From Microbispora rosea (GTDB lineage Bacteria > Actinomycetota > Actinomycetes > Streptosporangiales > Streptosporangiaceae), in NCBI RefSeq assembly GCF_900156315.1, contig NZ_FTNI01000022.1, forward strand, positions 1 to 64,000: a stretch of 64,000 bases of DNA, read 5' to 3'. How positions within the stretch are numbered: position 1 is the first letter of the stretch; each line of letters begins with the position of its first letter. Below, piece after piece: positions 6,935 to 15,296 of the stretch. The position numbers and the translations under genes are program-made. Below the pieces are notes generated by a model. That model saw only the letters and a program-made list of their open reading frames with translations. It did no database searches and was not told the DNA's origin.

Positions 6935-7858
6935 ATGAGAGCACTGGTAGCACAGGACGGAGCCGTACGGATCGTCGATGCGGCAGAGCCCGAGCCCGGG
7001 CCGGGGCAGGTGCGGATCAGGGTCGAGGCGGCGGCCGTGAACCCCGTCGACCTGGCCACGGCCGCGGGCGTCCTCGCCGACAACCGGCTCATGCCGCACC
7101 ACGAGACGTACGCGCTCGGCTGGGACGTGGCGGGCGTGGTCGACCGGGCCGGGCCGGGCGTGACGGGCGTACGTCCGGGCGAGCGGGTCATCGGGCTGTC
7201 GGACCGGCTGACGGACCCGCTCAAGGCCCAGGCGGACCTGGTGGTGCTGGACGAGACGGCGGTGGCTCCCGCGCCCGCGGGAGTGGCCGCGCCCGAGGCG
7301 TCCACGTTGCCGCTGAACGCGCTCACCGCCCTTCAGGCGCTCGATCTCGCCGGGCTCGCCGAGGGCGAGACCCTGCTCGTCACGGGAGCGGCCGGCGGCG
7401 TCGGCGGCTATCTCGTGGAGCTGGCCGTGGCGCGGGGGCTCAGGGTCGCGGCGGTCGCCGCGCCCGGCGACGAGGCGCTGGTGCGGGGCTTCGGCGCGGA
7501 GTGGTTCGTCCCCAGGGACGCCGACCTGGCGGCGGCCGTCAGGGCCGTCGTTCCCGGCGGCGTGCACGGCCTGGTGGACGCGGCGGTCGTCGGACTGCCC
7601 GCGCTGGACGCCGTGCGCAACGGGGGCGCGTTCGTCGCCGTCACCGCCGGACAGGCCCCCGTCCCGCTGCGCGGCATCCGGGTCTCGACGGTGTTCATCC
7701 GCGCGGACGCGGCCCAGCTGCGGGAGGTCGCGAAGCTGGCCGAGGCGGGGCGGCTGAGCCTGCGGGTCGCCGGCACCTACCCACTGGACCGGGCGGCCGA
7801 GGCGTACGAACGCCTGCGGAAGGGCGGCCTGCGCGGCCGGCTGGTCCTGCTGCCCTGA
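6935..7858 (+). CDS. Zinc-independent MDR oxidoreductase (quinone reductase-like)
   Basis: A 307-residue medium-chain dehydrogenase/reductase. The N-terminal GroES-like part (MRALVAQDG, then EPGPGQVRIRVEAAAVNPVD) lacks the zinc-binding Cys residues of alcohol dehydrogenases. The nucleotide-binding loop is VTGAAGGVGGYLVELA (about residues 150-165), typical of NADPH:quinone reductases. The C-terminal RLRKGGLRGRLVLL is the family end. It should reduce quinones or enones with NADPH in the cytoplasm; the substrate cannot be told. A good ribosome site (GAAGGAG) precedes ATG 6935. It converges on lysS across a 15-bp hairpin. Confidence 0.85.
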   Translation: MRALVAQDGAVRIVDAAEPEPGPGQVRIRVEAAAVNPVDLATAAGVLADNRLMPHHETYALGWDVAGVVDRAGPGVTGVRPGERVIGLSDRLTDPLKAQADLVVLDETAVAPAPAGVAAPEASTLPLNALTALQALDLAGLAEGETLLVTGAAGGVGGYLVELAVARGLRVAAVAAPGDEALVRGFGAEWFVPRDADLAAAVRAVVPGGVHGLVDAAVVGLPALDAVRNGGAFVAVTAGQAPVPLRGIRVSTVFIRADAAQLREVAKLAEAGRLSLRVAGTYPLDRAAEAYERLRKGGLRGRLVLLP

Positions 7859-7886
7859 ATCTCCCGGTCTACCTGGGCAGGCACGC

Positions 7887-7919
7887 CGCGGGCCGGACGG
7901 CCATGCCGTCCGGCCCGCG
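7887..7919. terminator. Bidirectional terminator between convergent genes
   Basis: CGCGGGCCGGACGGC and its exact complement form a 15-bp perfect stem with loop CAT. It lies between the stops of the oxidoreductase (7858) and lysS (7940), so it can serve both. The plus strand continues GCTTAGAAAATC, and the minus strand lacks a U-run. Confidence 0.8.
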
Positions 7920-7939
7920 CTTAGAAAATCACACAGCGA

Positions 7940-9628
7940 TCAGGCGCGACCGAGCAGCTCGCGCACCCGGTCGCGGCCCACGGCCAGCAGCAGCGTGGGC
8001 AGCCGCGGGCCGGTGTCGCGGCCGACGAGCAGCCGGTAGAGCAGGGCGAAGAAGGCCCGCTGGGCCGCCTTCAGCTCGGGCGTGGCCGCCTTGGCGTCCA
8101 TGTCGAGCCCGGCCTGCATCTTCGGCACGCCGTACACGAGCGTGGTCAGCCCGTCGAGCGACCAGTGCGCGTCGAGTCCCTCCGCCAGCAGGCGCAGCGA
8201 CTCACGGTCCTGCTCGCCGAGCGTGTCGAGCAGTTCCTTGTCGGGCGTCTCGCGCACCTGCGTGCGCTCCTCCGCCGGCACGTAGGTGTTCACCCAGTGC
8301 TGGGCGCGGTCGAGCCGCGGCCGCAGCTCGTCCAGCCCGGCGATCTCCGGGTCGAACGCGCGCAGGATGCGCAGCGTCTGCTCATCGTGCCCGGTGGTGA
8401 TGTCCACGACCGAGGCGAGCGTCCGGTAGGGCAGTCGCCGCGGCGTCTCCGGCAGAACCCGGGCGGCCGTGCTCGACGCCCGGCGGTAGGCGGCCTGGTC
8501 GGCCGGCAGCGCCGTGCCGTCCTGCGCCTTCTTCGTCAGCGTGTCCCACTCGTCGTACATCCGCTGGATCTCCTGGTCGAAGGAGACCTTGAACGACTGG
8601 TTGGGACGGCGGCGGGCGTACAGCCAGCGCAGCAGCGCGGGCTCCATGATCGACAGAGCGTCGGCCGGGGTCGGCACGCCGCCCTTGGAGCTGCTCATCT
8701 TGGCCATGCCGCTGATGCCGACGAAGGCGTACATCGGCCCGATCGGCTGCGAGGCGCCGAAGACCTCGCGGACGATCTGGCCGCCGACGACGAACGACGA
8801 GCCCGGCGAGCTGTGGTCCACCCCCGACGGTTCGAAGACCACGCCCTCGTAGGCCCAGCGCATCGGCCAGTCGACCTTCCACACCAGCTTGCCGCGGGTG
8901 TGCTCGGACAACAGGACCGTCTCGCCGTGGCCGCAGACGCAGGTGTACGACAGCGCCGTGGTCTCGTCGTCGTACGACGTGACCGTGGTCAGGTCGCGGT
9001 CGCAGACCGAGCAGTAGGGCTTGTAGGGGTAGTAGCCCCCCGCTCCGGAGCCGTCGTCCTCGCTCGCGGCCCCCGAGCCTTCGAGGGCGGCGGCCTCGTC
9101 GGCGTCCGCGACCTGCTTGGTCTTGGCCTTCTTGGTGCGGTACTGGTCGAGGATCGCGTCGATCCGCCGCCGCTCGCGCATGGCGAGCAGCACCTGCTCC
9201 CGGTATGCCCCGGAGGTGTACATCTCCGTCTGGCTGATGCCGTGGAACTCCACGCCCAGCTCCGCCAGCGCGGCGATCATCGGCGCCTTGAAGTGCTCGG
9301 CCCAGTTGGGGTACTCGCTGCCGGGCGGGGCCGGGACGGCGGTCAGCGGCTTGCCGATGTGCTCGTTCCAGGCGGGGTCGATACCCACCGGGACCTTGCG
9401 GAAGCGGTCGAAGTCGTCCCACGAGATGATGTGCACGCACTCGTAGCCGCGCCGCCTGATCTCGTCGGCCACCAGGTGCGGGGTCATGACCTCGCGCAGG
9501 TTTCCGAGGTGGATCGGTCCGGACGGGCTGAGGCCGGACGCGCAGACGACGGGTTTGCCCGGTGCGCGCCGTTCGGCCTCGGCGATGACCTCATCGGCGA
9601 AACGCGCCACCCAGTCGGCGTCCATCAC
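7940..9628 (-). CDS. lysS: Lysine--tRNA ligase, class I type
   Basis: A 562-residue class I LysRS, not the usual class II enzyme. The HIGH-type motif is SPSGPIHLGN (about residue 35) and the KMSKS-type motif is KMSSSKGG. A zinc-ribbon-like CSVCDRD with CVCGHG lies between, with an acidic Gly-rich linker (about 180-200). It charges tRNA-Lys. The first in-frame codons are GTG ATG, with GAGAGGA six bases before the GTG; the ATG at 9625 may be used instead. In M. tuberculosis the same locus (next to lsr2 and clpC) holds a class II enzyme, so this is a non-homologous replacement at a conserved site. It is preceded by coaX in the same direction. Confidence 0.93.
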   Translation of the reverse strand: MMDADWVARFADEVIAEAERRAPGKPVVCASGLSPSGPIHLGNLREVMTPHLVADEIRRRGYECVHIISWDDFDRFRKVPVGIDPAWNEHIGKPLTAVPAPPGSEYPNWAEHFKAPMIAALAELGVEFHGISQTEMYTSGAYREQVLLAMRERRRIDAILDQYRTKKAKTKQVADADEAAALEGSGAASEDDGSGAGGYYPYKPYCSVCDRDLTTVTSYDDETTALSYTCVCGHGETVLLSEHTRGKLVWKVDWPMRWAYEGVVFEPSGVDHSSPGSSFVVGGQIVREVFGASQPIGPMYAFVGISGMAKMSSSKGGVPTPADALSIMEPALLRWLYARRRPNQSFKVSFDQEIQRMYDEWDTLTKKAQDGTALPADQAAYRRASSTAARVLPETPRRLPYRTLASVVDITTGHDEQTLRILRAFDPEIAGLDELRPRLDRAQHWVNTYVPAEERTQVRETPDKELLDTLGEQDRESLRLLAEGLDAHWSLDGLTTLVYGVPKMQAGLDMDAKAATPELKAAQRAFFALLYRLLVGRDTGPRLPTLLLAVGRDRVRELLGRA

Positions 9629-9684
9629 GTCAGTCCTCTCTGAACGGGATCCTGCCTTCTATGGTCCCGTACGCGAGGGAGTCG

Positions 9685-10467
9685 TCAGGACGTGTTCCTG
9701 GCGTAGACCAGCCGAAGGCCGATCAGCGTGAGCCATGGCTCGTGCACGTCGATCGTACGGGCCTCGCCGATCACGAGCGGCGCACCGGTGCCCGTGGCGA
9801 CCACGGTGACGTCGTCGGGGTCGGAGGCCAGCTCGGCCGTCATACGGTCCACGATGCCGTCGACCAGGCCCGCGAAGCCGTAGATGATGCCCGACTGGAG
9901 CGCCTCGACGGTGTTCTTGGCGATGACCGACCGCGGCCGCACCAGCTCCACCTTGTGGAGCTGGGCCCCGGCCGTGGCCAGCGCGTCCACCGAGATCTCC
10001 AGGCCGGGCGCGGTCACCGCCCCGACGTACTCGCCCCGGGCCGAGACCGCGTCAAACGAGGTGGCCGTGCCGAAGTCGACGATCACGCACGGCCCGCCGT
10101 AGAGGGTGGTGGCGGCGAGCGCGTTCACGATGCGGTCGCTGCCGACCTCCTTGGGGTTGTCCATCCGGACCGGGACGCCGGTGCGGACGCCCGGCTCGAC
10201 GACCACCGCCGTGACGTCGCCGTAGTAGCGCCGGGACATCTCCCGCATCTCGTTGAGCACCGACGGCACCGTGGAGCAGATCGCGATGCCGCTGATGTCG
10301 GCGTCCTTGAGAAGCGGCGACTGCCCGAGGAGACCCTGGAGCACCACCGCGATCTCGTCCGCCGTACGGCGGGGGTCGGTGGCGATCCTCCAGTGCTCGA
10401 TCACCTCTTCACCCTCGAACAGGCCCAGCACCGTGTGGGTGTTGCTGACGTCGATGGTGAGCAGCAT
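9685..10467 (-). CDS. coaX: Type III pantothenate kinase
   Basis: A 260-residue CoaX. The ATP-binding start is LLTIDVSNTHTVLGLFEG. The catalytic Asp lies in NPKEVGSDRIVNA, and the second ASKHA motif is CVIVDFGTATSFDAV. A third element is GLEISVDALATAGAQL. It phosphorylates pantothenate, the first step of coenzyme A synthesis, and needs a monovalent cation. ATG 10467 is preferred over an upstream in-frame codon because CoaX proteins begin MLLxIDVGNT. The gene begins only 7 bases after the stop of nadB-nadC, so the two are co-transcribed. panC is about 4 kb away in the same direction. Confidence 0.95.
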   Translation of the reverse strand: MLLTIDVSNTHTVLGLFEGEEVIEHWRIATDPRRTADEIAVVLQGLLGQSPLLKDADISGIAICSTVPSVLNEMREMSRRYYGDVTAVVVEPGVRTGVPVRMDNPKEVGSDRIVNALAATTLYGGPCVIVDFGTATSFDAVSARGEYVGAVTAPGLEISVDALATAGAQLHKVELVRPRSVIAKNTVEALQSGIIYGFAGLVDGIVDRMTAELASDPDDVTVVATGTGAPLVIGEARTIDVHEPWLTLIGLRLVYARNTS

Positions 10468-10474
10468 TCCCTGA

Positions 10475-12976
10475 TTATGCCTCACGAAGATCTAGAGCAA
10501 GGTCGAGTGCCGGGGCCGAGTGCGTGAGCGCGCCGACGGACAGGTAGTCGACCCCGGTCTCGGCGACCGTGCGGGCCACGTCGAGGGTCAGCCCGCCGCT
10601 CGACTCCAGCCGCGCCCGGCCGGCCACCAGCCGTACGGCCTCGGCGAGCTGGTCCACGGTGAAGTTGTCGAGCAGGATCTCCTCGGCGCCCTCGGCCAGG
10701 ACCGGCTCGATCTGGTCGATGCGGTCCACCTCGACCTCGATCGGCAGGCCGGGGAAGGCCTGCCGTACGGCGCGGAACGCCTCGGCGACGCCTCCGGCGG
10801 CGACGACGTGGTTGTCCTTGATCAGGCCGGCGTCGTGCAGGCCCATCCGGTGGTTCACCCCGCCGCCGGCCCGCACGGCGTACTTCTCCAGGGCGCGCAG
10901 CCCCGGCAGGGTCTTGCGGCTGTCGCGGACGCGCGCGCCGGTGCCCTCGATGGCGTCCGCCCAGCGGCGGGTCTGGGTCGCGATGCCGGACAGGTGGGTG
11001 AGGAAGTTGAGCGCGGTGCGCTCCATCGTGAGCAGGTCCCTGGTCGCGCCCCGCACGGTCATCACCACGTCGCCGGGGCGCACGCGGTCGCCGTCGGCCG
11101 CGTGCCGCTCGACCTCGACCGGCCCGGCGGCCTGGTGGAAGACGGTCTCGGCCACGGCCAGGCCGGCGACCACGCCCTCCTTGCGGGCCACGACGTCGGC
11201 GGCGGCCCGCTGGCCGGCGGGAATGGTGGCGACCGAGGTCACGTCCTGCCCCCCGGCCAGGTCCTCCTCCAGCGCGGCCCGGACGAGACCGAGCACGGCG
11301 TCCGGGTCGAGGCCGGCCTTCTCCAGCTCGGTCCGCAGTTCCTCGTGAGGCGTGTACGTCAAGGTCAGTCCCTCCGCCGTCAGAGCGATGTCGATGTGTG
11401 CCCGCCAGTGGGCGTCGTCGCGGTCGGGGTGGTCCTCCCGCCAGTGCGAGCCGCGGGTCTCCTCACGCACGGCCGCCGCGGCGACCAGCGCGGACGCCAC
11501 CGTGAGGAGGTTGGTCGCCTCCCACGACTCGGTGCAGGGCTCGACCGCCACCGGCGTCCAGCGGGCGTCGGAGAGCGCGCGGGCGACCTGCGCGAGGCTC
11601 TGGTCGCTGCGCAGCACCCCGGCGCCCCGGCTCATGTGGCCCTGGACCCTCGGCCGCGTACGCGGGTCCACCAGGCCCTCGGGCCGGTCGTCCCGCCCGG
11701 GCTCGCGCGGGCCGAGCTTCTCCACGGCCAGGTGGGCGGCGATGCGCTCGCCGTACACGAGCCCTTCGAGGAGGGAGTTGGAGGCCAGCCGGTTGGCGCC
11801 GTGCACGCCCGTGCAGGCCACCTCTCCGCAGGCGTACAGGCCGGGCACGCTGGTCCTGCCGTACAGGTCGGTGCGCACGCCGCCGCTCGCGTAGTGGGCG
11901 GCGGGGGCGACGGGGATGGGCTCGGTGACGGGGTCGATGCCGTGCTCGCGGCAGACGGCGAGGATCGTGGGGAACCTGGAGCTCCACTTCTCCTCGCCGA
12001 AGTGGGTGGCGTCGAGGTAGACGTGGTCGGCACCGGTCCGCGCCATCTGGCGCATGATCGTCTTGGCGACGACGTCGCGGGGCGCGAGGTCGGCCAGCTC
12101 GTGCACGCCCTGCATGAAGCGCTCGCCGTTCGCGTCGATCAGCACGGCGCCCTCGCCGCGCACGGCCTCGGAGACCAGCGGCTGCTGGCCGGTCGCGCCC
12201 TCGCCCAGCCACAGGACCGTGGGGTGGAACTGCACGAACTCGATGTCCCTGACCACCGCGCCGGCCCGCAGCGCCAGCGCCACGCCGTCCCCGGTGGACA
12301 CGACCGGGTTGGTGGTGGCCGCGTAGATCTGGCCCATGCCGCCGCTGGCCAGCACCACGGCCCCGGCCCGTATGGCGCCGACGCCGTCGCGGGCGCCCTC
12401 GCCCATCACGTGGAGCGTGACCCCGCAGGCGCGGCCCTCGGCGTCGAGGAGCAGGTCGAGGGCGAGGGCGTGCTCGATGATCTCGATGCGGGGCTCGGCC
12501 AGCGCCGCCTCGGCCAGGGCCCGCTGCACCTCCGCGCCGGTCGCGTCGCCGCCCGCGTGGACGATGCGGTTGCGGTGGTGGCCGCCCTCCCGGGTGAGCT
12601 GGAGCTCGCCATCGGTGTCTCGGTCGAACTCGGCGCCGTGGCTCATCAGCCGCTTGAGCGCGTCGGGGCCCTCGGTGACCAGGACGCGTACGGCTTCCTC
12701 GTCGCACAGGCCGACCCCGGCGACGAGCGTGTCCCTCAGGTGCTCGTCGGGGGTGTCCTCGGGGTCGAGGACGGCGGCGATGCCGCCCTGGGCCCACCGG
12801 GTGGACCCGGCCGACAGCACGTCCTTGGTGACCACGAGCACCCGCGCCAGCGGGTCGAGTTCGACGTGGCGCAGCGCCACGGTGAGGCCGGCGATGCCCG
12901 ACCCGATCACGACGGCGTCGGCCTCGACGGTCCAGCCGGGTGCGGGGGCGGTGAGTCTGCGTGCGAGCGCCACCAT
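10475..12976 (-). CDS. nadB-nadC: Fused L-aspartate oxidase / quinolinate phosphoribosyltransferase (NadB-NadC)
   Basis: One uninterrupted 833-codon frame carries two NAD-synthesis enzymes. Residues about 1-545 are NadB: FAD loop DAVVIGSGIAGLTVAL, STRWAQGGIAAV, HGANRLASNSLLEGLVYGER. Residues about 555-833 are NadC: ALEEDLAGGQDVTSVATIP, DSRKTLPGLRALEKYAVRAG, DAGLIKDNH, LESSGGLTLDV. NadB makes iminoaspartate and NadC converts quinolinate to nicotinate mononucleotide; NadA, which acts between them, is not in the window. The two genes are usually separate neighbours. No stop codon or ATGA overlap is seen at the joint (near 11340), though a TTG lies in frame there. ATG 12976 has the ribosome site AAAGGGGA; ATG 12997 has none. 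A lost stop by sequencing error cannot be excluded. Confidence 0.9.
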   Translation of the reverse strand: MVALARRLTAPAPGWTVEADAVVIGSGIAGLTVALRHVELDPLARVLVVTKDVLSAGSTRWAQGGIAAVLDPEDTPDEHLRDTLVAGVGLCDEEAVRVLVTEGPDALKRLMSHGAEFDRDTDGELQLTREGGHHRNRIVHAGGDATGAEVQRALAEAALAEPRIEIIEHALALDLLLDAEGRACGVTLHVMGEGARDGVGAIRAGAVVLASGGMGQIYAATTNPVVSTGDGVALALRAGAVVRDIEFVQFHPTVLWLGEGATGQQPLVSEAVRGEGAVLIDANGERFMQGVHELADLAPRDVVAKTIMRQMARTGADHVYLDATHFGEEKWSSRFPTILAVCREHGIDPVTEPIPVAPAAHYASGGVRTDLYGRTSVPGLYACGEVACTGVHGANRLASNSLLEGLVYGERIAAHLAVEKLGPREPGRDDRPEGLVDPRTRPRVQGHMSRGAGVLRSDQSLAQVARALSDARWTPVAVEPCTESWEATNLLTVASALVAAAAVREETRGSHWREDHPDRDDAHWRAHIDIALTAEGLTLTYTPHEELRTELEKAGLDPDAVLGLVRAALEEDLAGGQDVTSVATIPAGQRAAADVVARKEGVVAGLAVAETVFHQAAGPVEVERHAADGDRVRPGDVVMTVRGATRDLLTMERTALNFLTHLSGIATQTRRWADAIEGTGARVRDSRKTLPGLRALEKYAVRAGGGVNHRMGLHDAGLIKDNHVVAAGGVAEAFRAVRQAFPGLPIEVEVDRIDQIEPVLAEGAEEILLDNFTVDQLAEAVRLVAGRARLESSGGLTLDVARTVAETGVDYLSVGALTHSAPALDLALDLREA

Positions 12977-13043
12977 GAGGGGATCCCCTTTCGTCATAAT
13001 GACGATAACGCCCCCCGGGCGATGGTGACGCCCCGGCCCCCTC

Positions 13044-13712
13044 CTACGAGGAGGACGCCGCAGAGCCCGTGCCTGCCGCAGGGTCGTTGCAGAGCTGGGC
13101 GGCCAGAGTGGCGTGGGCCCATTCCTCCCACCGGTCCTGCGACCAGCCGCGATCCTGCACGAAGAGCAGGTACAGCTGCGGGCTGAGCAGGCAGAACAGC
13201 AGGTCCGCCGCGGTCGCGACGGAGACGTCGGGGCGGGCGCCGGGTTTGCCGGCCAGCGCCTGGGCCGCGGCGTGCTGCACGACGTAACGCGGGTCGGGGC
13301 CGTCCGGCCATTGCGCGGCGATCTGCGGGTCGGCGGCCCCGGCGGACTCGATCATCGGCATGAGCGGGGCGACCCGGGCGAGGATCTCACTCGTGCCCCG
13401 GACGTGCGCGCGCAGCTGACCGGCCGCGGTCGGCTCGGCGCACGCGGCGCGGAACCACTCACGGTCCATGACGGCCACCGGCTCGGTGTCACCGGCGATG
13501 GACGTGTCGACGACGTCCTTGAACAGCGTGCGTTTGTTGCCGAAGACGAAGTAGACCGTCTGAACGGCCACACCCGCCCGGTCGGCGACCTCCTGCAGGC
13601 TCGTCGCCCCGTAGCCGTGCGCCACGAACAGCTCCCGCGCCGCCTGGATGACCTTCTCGCGAGTGCGACGGGAACGCTCGGCCCGTTTGTCCGGCCGCTT
13701 GACGGTGTCCAT
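13044..13712 (-). CDS. TetR family transcriptional regulator
   Basis: A 222-residue TetR-type repressor. The HTH is at about residues 15-60: RTREKVIQAARELFVAHGYG, ATSLQEVADRAGVAVQTVYF, VFGNKRTLFKDVV. The C-terminal ligand domain is of the type with LRAHVRGTSEILARVAPL. It is divergent from a methyltransferase gene, and the 62 bases between the two starts contain two perfect palindromes (13723-13756). It probably represses both genes until an unknown ligand binds. The pair occupies the place where panD is found in related genomes. Confidence 0.88.
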   Translation of the reverse strand: MDTVKRPDKRAERSRRTREKVIQAARELFVAHGYGATSLQEVADRAGVAVQTVYFVFGNKRTLFKDVVDTSIAGDTEPVAVMDREWFRAACAEPTAAGQLRAHVRGTSEILARVAPLMPMIESAGAADPQIAAQWPDGPDPRYVVQHAAAQALAGKPGARPDVSVATAADLLFCLLSPQLYLLFVQDRGWSQDRWEEWAHATLAAQLCNDPAAGTGSAASSS

Positions 13713-13722
13713 GGCGCGAGTA

Positions 13723-13756
13723 TATCTCTAGAGATAGTCACTAGAGTTCAACTCTA
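13723..13756. promoter_or_regulatory. Two palindromic operators between tetR and the methyltransferase gene
   Basis: TATCTCTAGAGATA (13723-13736) is a perfect 14-bp palindrome. TAGAGTT-C-AACTCTA (13742-13756) is a second perfect palindrome around one central base. Both contain TAGAG/CTCTA half-sites, so one TetR dimer type could bind each. They start 11 bases upstream of the tetR start and end 18 bases before the methyltransferase start, so binding could cover both promoters. Confidence 0.7.
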
Positions 13757-13774
13757 AAAACCTGGAGCAGAGCC

Positions 13775-14428
13775 ATGGACAAGCACGACACCGCGGGCAC
13801 GGACACCCGGCTGGACGAGGAGGAGGCCGTACGCCGAGCGCTGGAGAACTACTACCGGGCCGGCAAGCCGCCGTGGGACACCGGCGTGACGCCACCCGAG
13901 CTGGTCGCCCTGATCGAGGGGCACGAGCCGGGGAACGGGGCGGGGAACGGGGCGCTGCCGCCCGGCCGGGCCCTGGAGCTCGGCTGCGGCACCGGAACCA
14001 ACGCCATCTACCTGGCCCGGCACGGCTGGGAGGTCGTGGCGGTCGACCTGGTCGACCGCGCGATCGAGCAGGCCCGGGAGAGGGCCGCCACGGCGGGAGC
14101 GGCCGTGCGGCTGCTGCAGGGCGACGCCACCCGGCTCGACGAGCTGGACGCGCCCGGCCCCTACGACCTGTTCTTCGACCTGAGCTGCTACTGCGGCATC
14201 CCGCCGCACCGCCGGGACGCGTACGCCGCCGGGCTCACCCGCCGCGCCGCTCCCGGCGCACGGCTGCTGATGTTCGGGTACGGCCCCGGAACGCTCGGCG
14301 ACACGTTCGCCGGCGTCACCGCCGACGAGCTGCGCGCCAGGTTCGCCGGCTGGGAGCTGGCCGACGTCACACCCGGGACGAACCCGTTCCCCACCTTCTG
14401 GTTCACGCTGCGGGCCGGGACGGCCTGA
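13775..14428 (+). CDS. Class I SAM-dependent methyltransferase
   Basis: A 217-residue methyltransferase. The SAM-binding motif I is ALELGCGTGTNAIYLARHGW (about 66-85), with the acidic post-I residue in VVAVDLVDRAIEQAR and motif IV YDLFFDLSCYCGIP. The start, ALENYYRAGKPPWDTG, resembles the thiopurine/tellurite methyltransferase group that detoxifies small substrates. The ribosome site GGAG is placed 6 bases before ATG 13775. Its divergent TetR neighbour and the double operator imply induction by a small molecule. The substrate is not known. Confidence 0.85.
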   Translation: MDKHDTAGTDTRLDEEEAVRRALENYYRAGKPPWDTGVTPPELVALIEGHEPGNGAGNGALPPGRALELGCGTGTNAIYLARHGWEVVAVDLVDRAIEQARERAATAGAAVRLLQGDATRLDELDAPGPYDLFFDLSCYCGIPPHRRDAYAAGLTRRAAPGARLLMFGYGPGTLGDTFAGVTADELRARFAGWELADVTPGTNPFPTFWFTLRAGTA

Positions 14429-14441
14429 GGCGTCGCACCCC

Positions 14442-15296
14442 CTACAGGGTCAGGACCACGTTGTCGATGAGGCGGGTGGTGCCCACCTTGGCGGCCACGG
14501 CGAGGATCGCCTCGCCGCGGTGGCCGTCGGCGACCGGGGCGAACGTCGCGGGGTCGGCCAGGATCAGGTAGTCGAGCAGCAGCGGCGGGTCGAAGCGGGC
14601 CGCCTCCTCCAGCACGGCCCTGGCGGCGTCGAGGATCCCGGCCGGCCCCGCGGTCTCGGCCCGCGCCGCGCCGGCCCGCAGCGCCCGCGACAGCGCGAGC
14701 GCGGTGGCGCGGTCGGCCTCGGACAGATACCTGTTGCGGCTGGACAGCGCGAGACCGTCGGGCTCCCGCACGGTCGGGGCGCCGACGATCGACACCGGGA
14801 CGTCGAGGTCGGCCACCATCCGCCGGATCAGCGCGAGCTGCTGGGCGTCCTTCTGCCCGAAGACCGCGACGTCCGGCCGCACCAGGTTGAACAGCTTGAG
14901 CACCACGGTCAGCACGCCGTCGAAGTGGCCGGGCCGGAAGGCGCCCTCGACCACGCCGCCCATGCCGCCGGCCGAGACCTCCACCTGGCGGTCCGGCAGG
15001 TACATGTCCTCGGCCGAGGGCGCGAAGACCACAGCCACGCCCTCCTCCTCGCACGCCCGGAGGTCGGCGTCGAACGTACGGGGATAGCGGGAGAAGTCCT
15101 CGTTGGGGGCGAACTGCAGGGGATTGACGAACACGCTCACCACCACGTGGTCGGCGTGCTCGCGCGCCAGCCGCACCAGCGACCGGTGGCCCTCGTGGAG
15201 CGCCCCCATCGTGGGGACCAGGGCGATCCTCCCGGGGCCGAGCGCGTCCCTCGCCTTGTCGAGGGCGGCGCGGTCGGCGGCGACGGTCAGGTCCAT
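14442..15296 (-). CDS. panC: Pantothenate synthetase (pantoate--beta-alanine ligase)
   Basis: A 284-residue PanC. It joins D-pantoate and beta-alanine with ATP to make pantothenate. Signatures are [15 protein letters not shown] (the HIGH-like ATP site), [40 protein letters not shown], and the KMSKS-like [14 protein letters not shown] 15296 fits the family start ([12 protein letters not shown]); longer frames upstream run through the neighbour. It overlaps the 3' end of the DUF2520 gene by 10 bases, so translation is coupled. The beta-alanine supplier panD, normally adjacent, is absent from this window. Confidence 0.95.
   Translation of the reverse strand: MDLTVAADRAALDKARDALGPGRIALVPTMGALHEGHRSLVRLAREHADHVVVSVFVNPLQFAPNEDFSRYPRTFDADLRACEEEGVAVVFAPSAEDMYLPDRQVEVSAGGMGGVVEGAFRPGHFDGVLTVVLKLFNLVRPDVAVFGQKDAQQLALIRRMVADLDVPVSIVGAPTVREPDGLALSSRNRYLSEADRATALALSRALRAGAARAETAGPAGILDAARAVLEEAARFDPPLLLDYLILADPATFAPVADGHRGEAILAVAAKVGTTRLIDNVVLTL

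Noticed and set aside
6709..8400. A 563-codon plus-strand frame over the oxidoreductase and lysS end
   Set aside because: It is Arg/Gly-rich antisense or out-of-frame sequence; the oxidoreductase and lysS have clear motifs in other frames.
10520..13186. An 888-codon plus-strand frame opposite nadB-nadC
   Set aside because: It mirrors the coding pattern of the NAD genes on the other strand and contains no recognisable domain.
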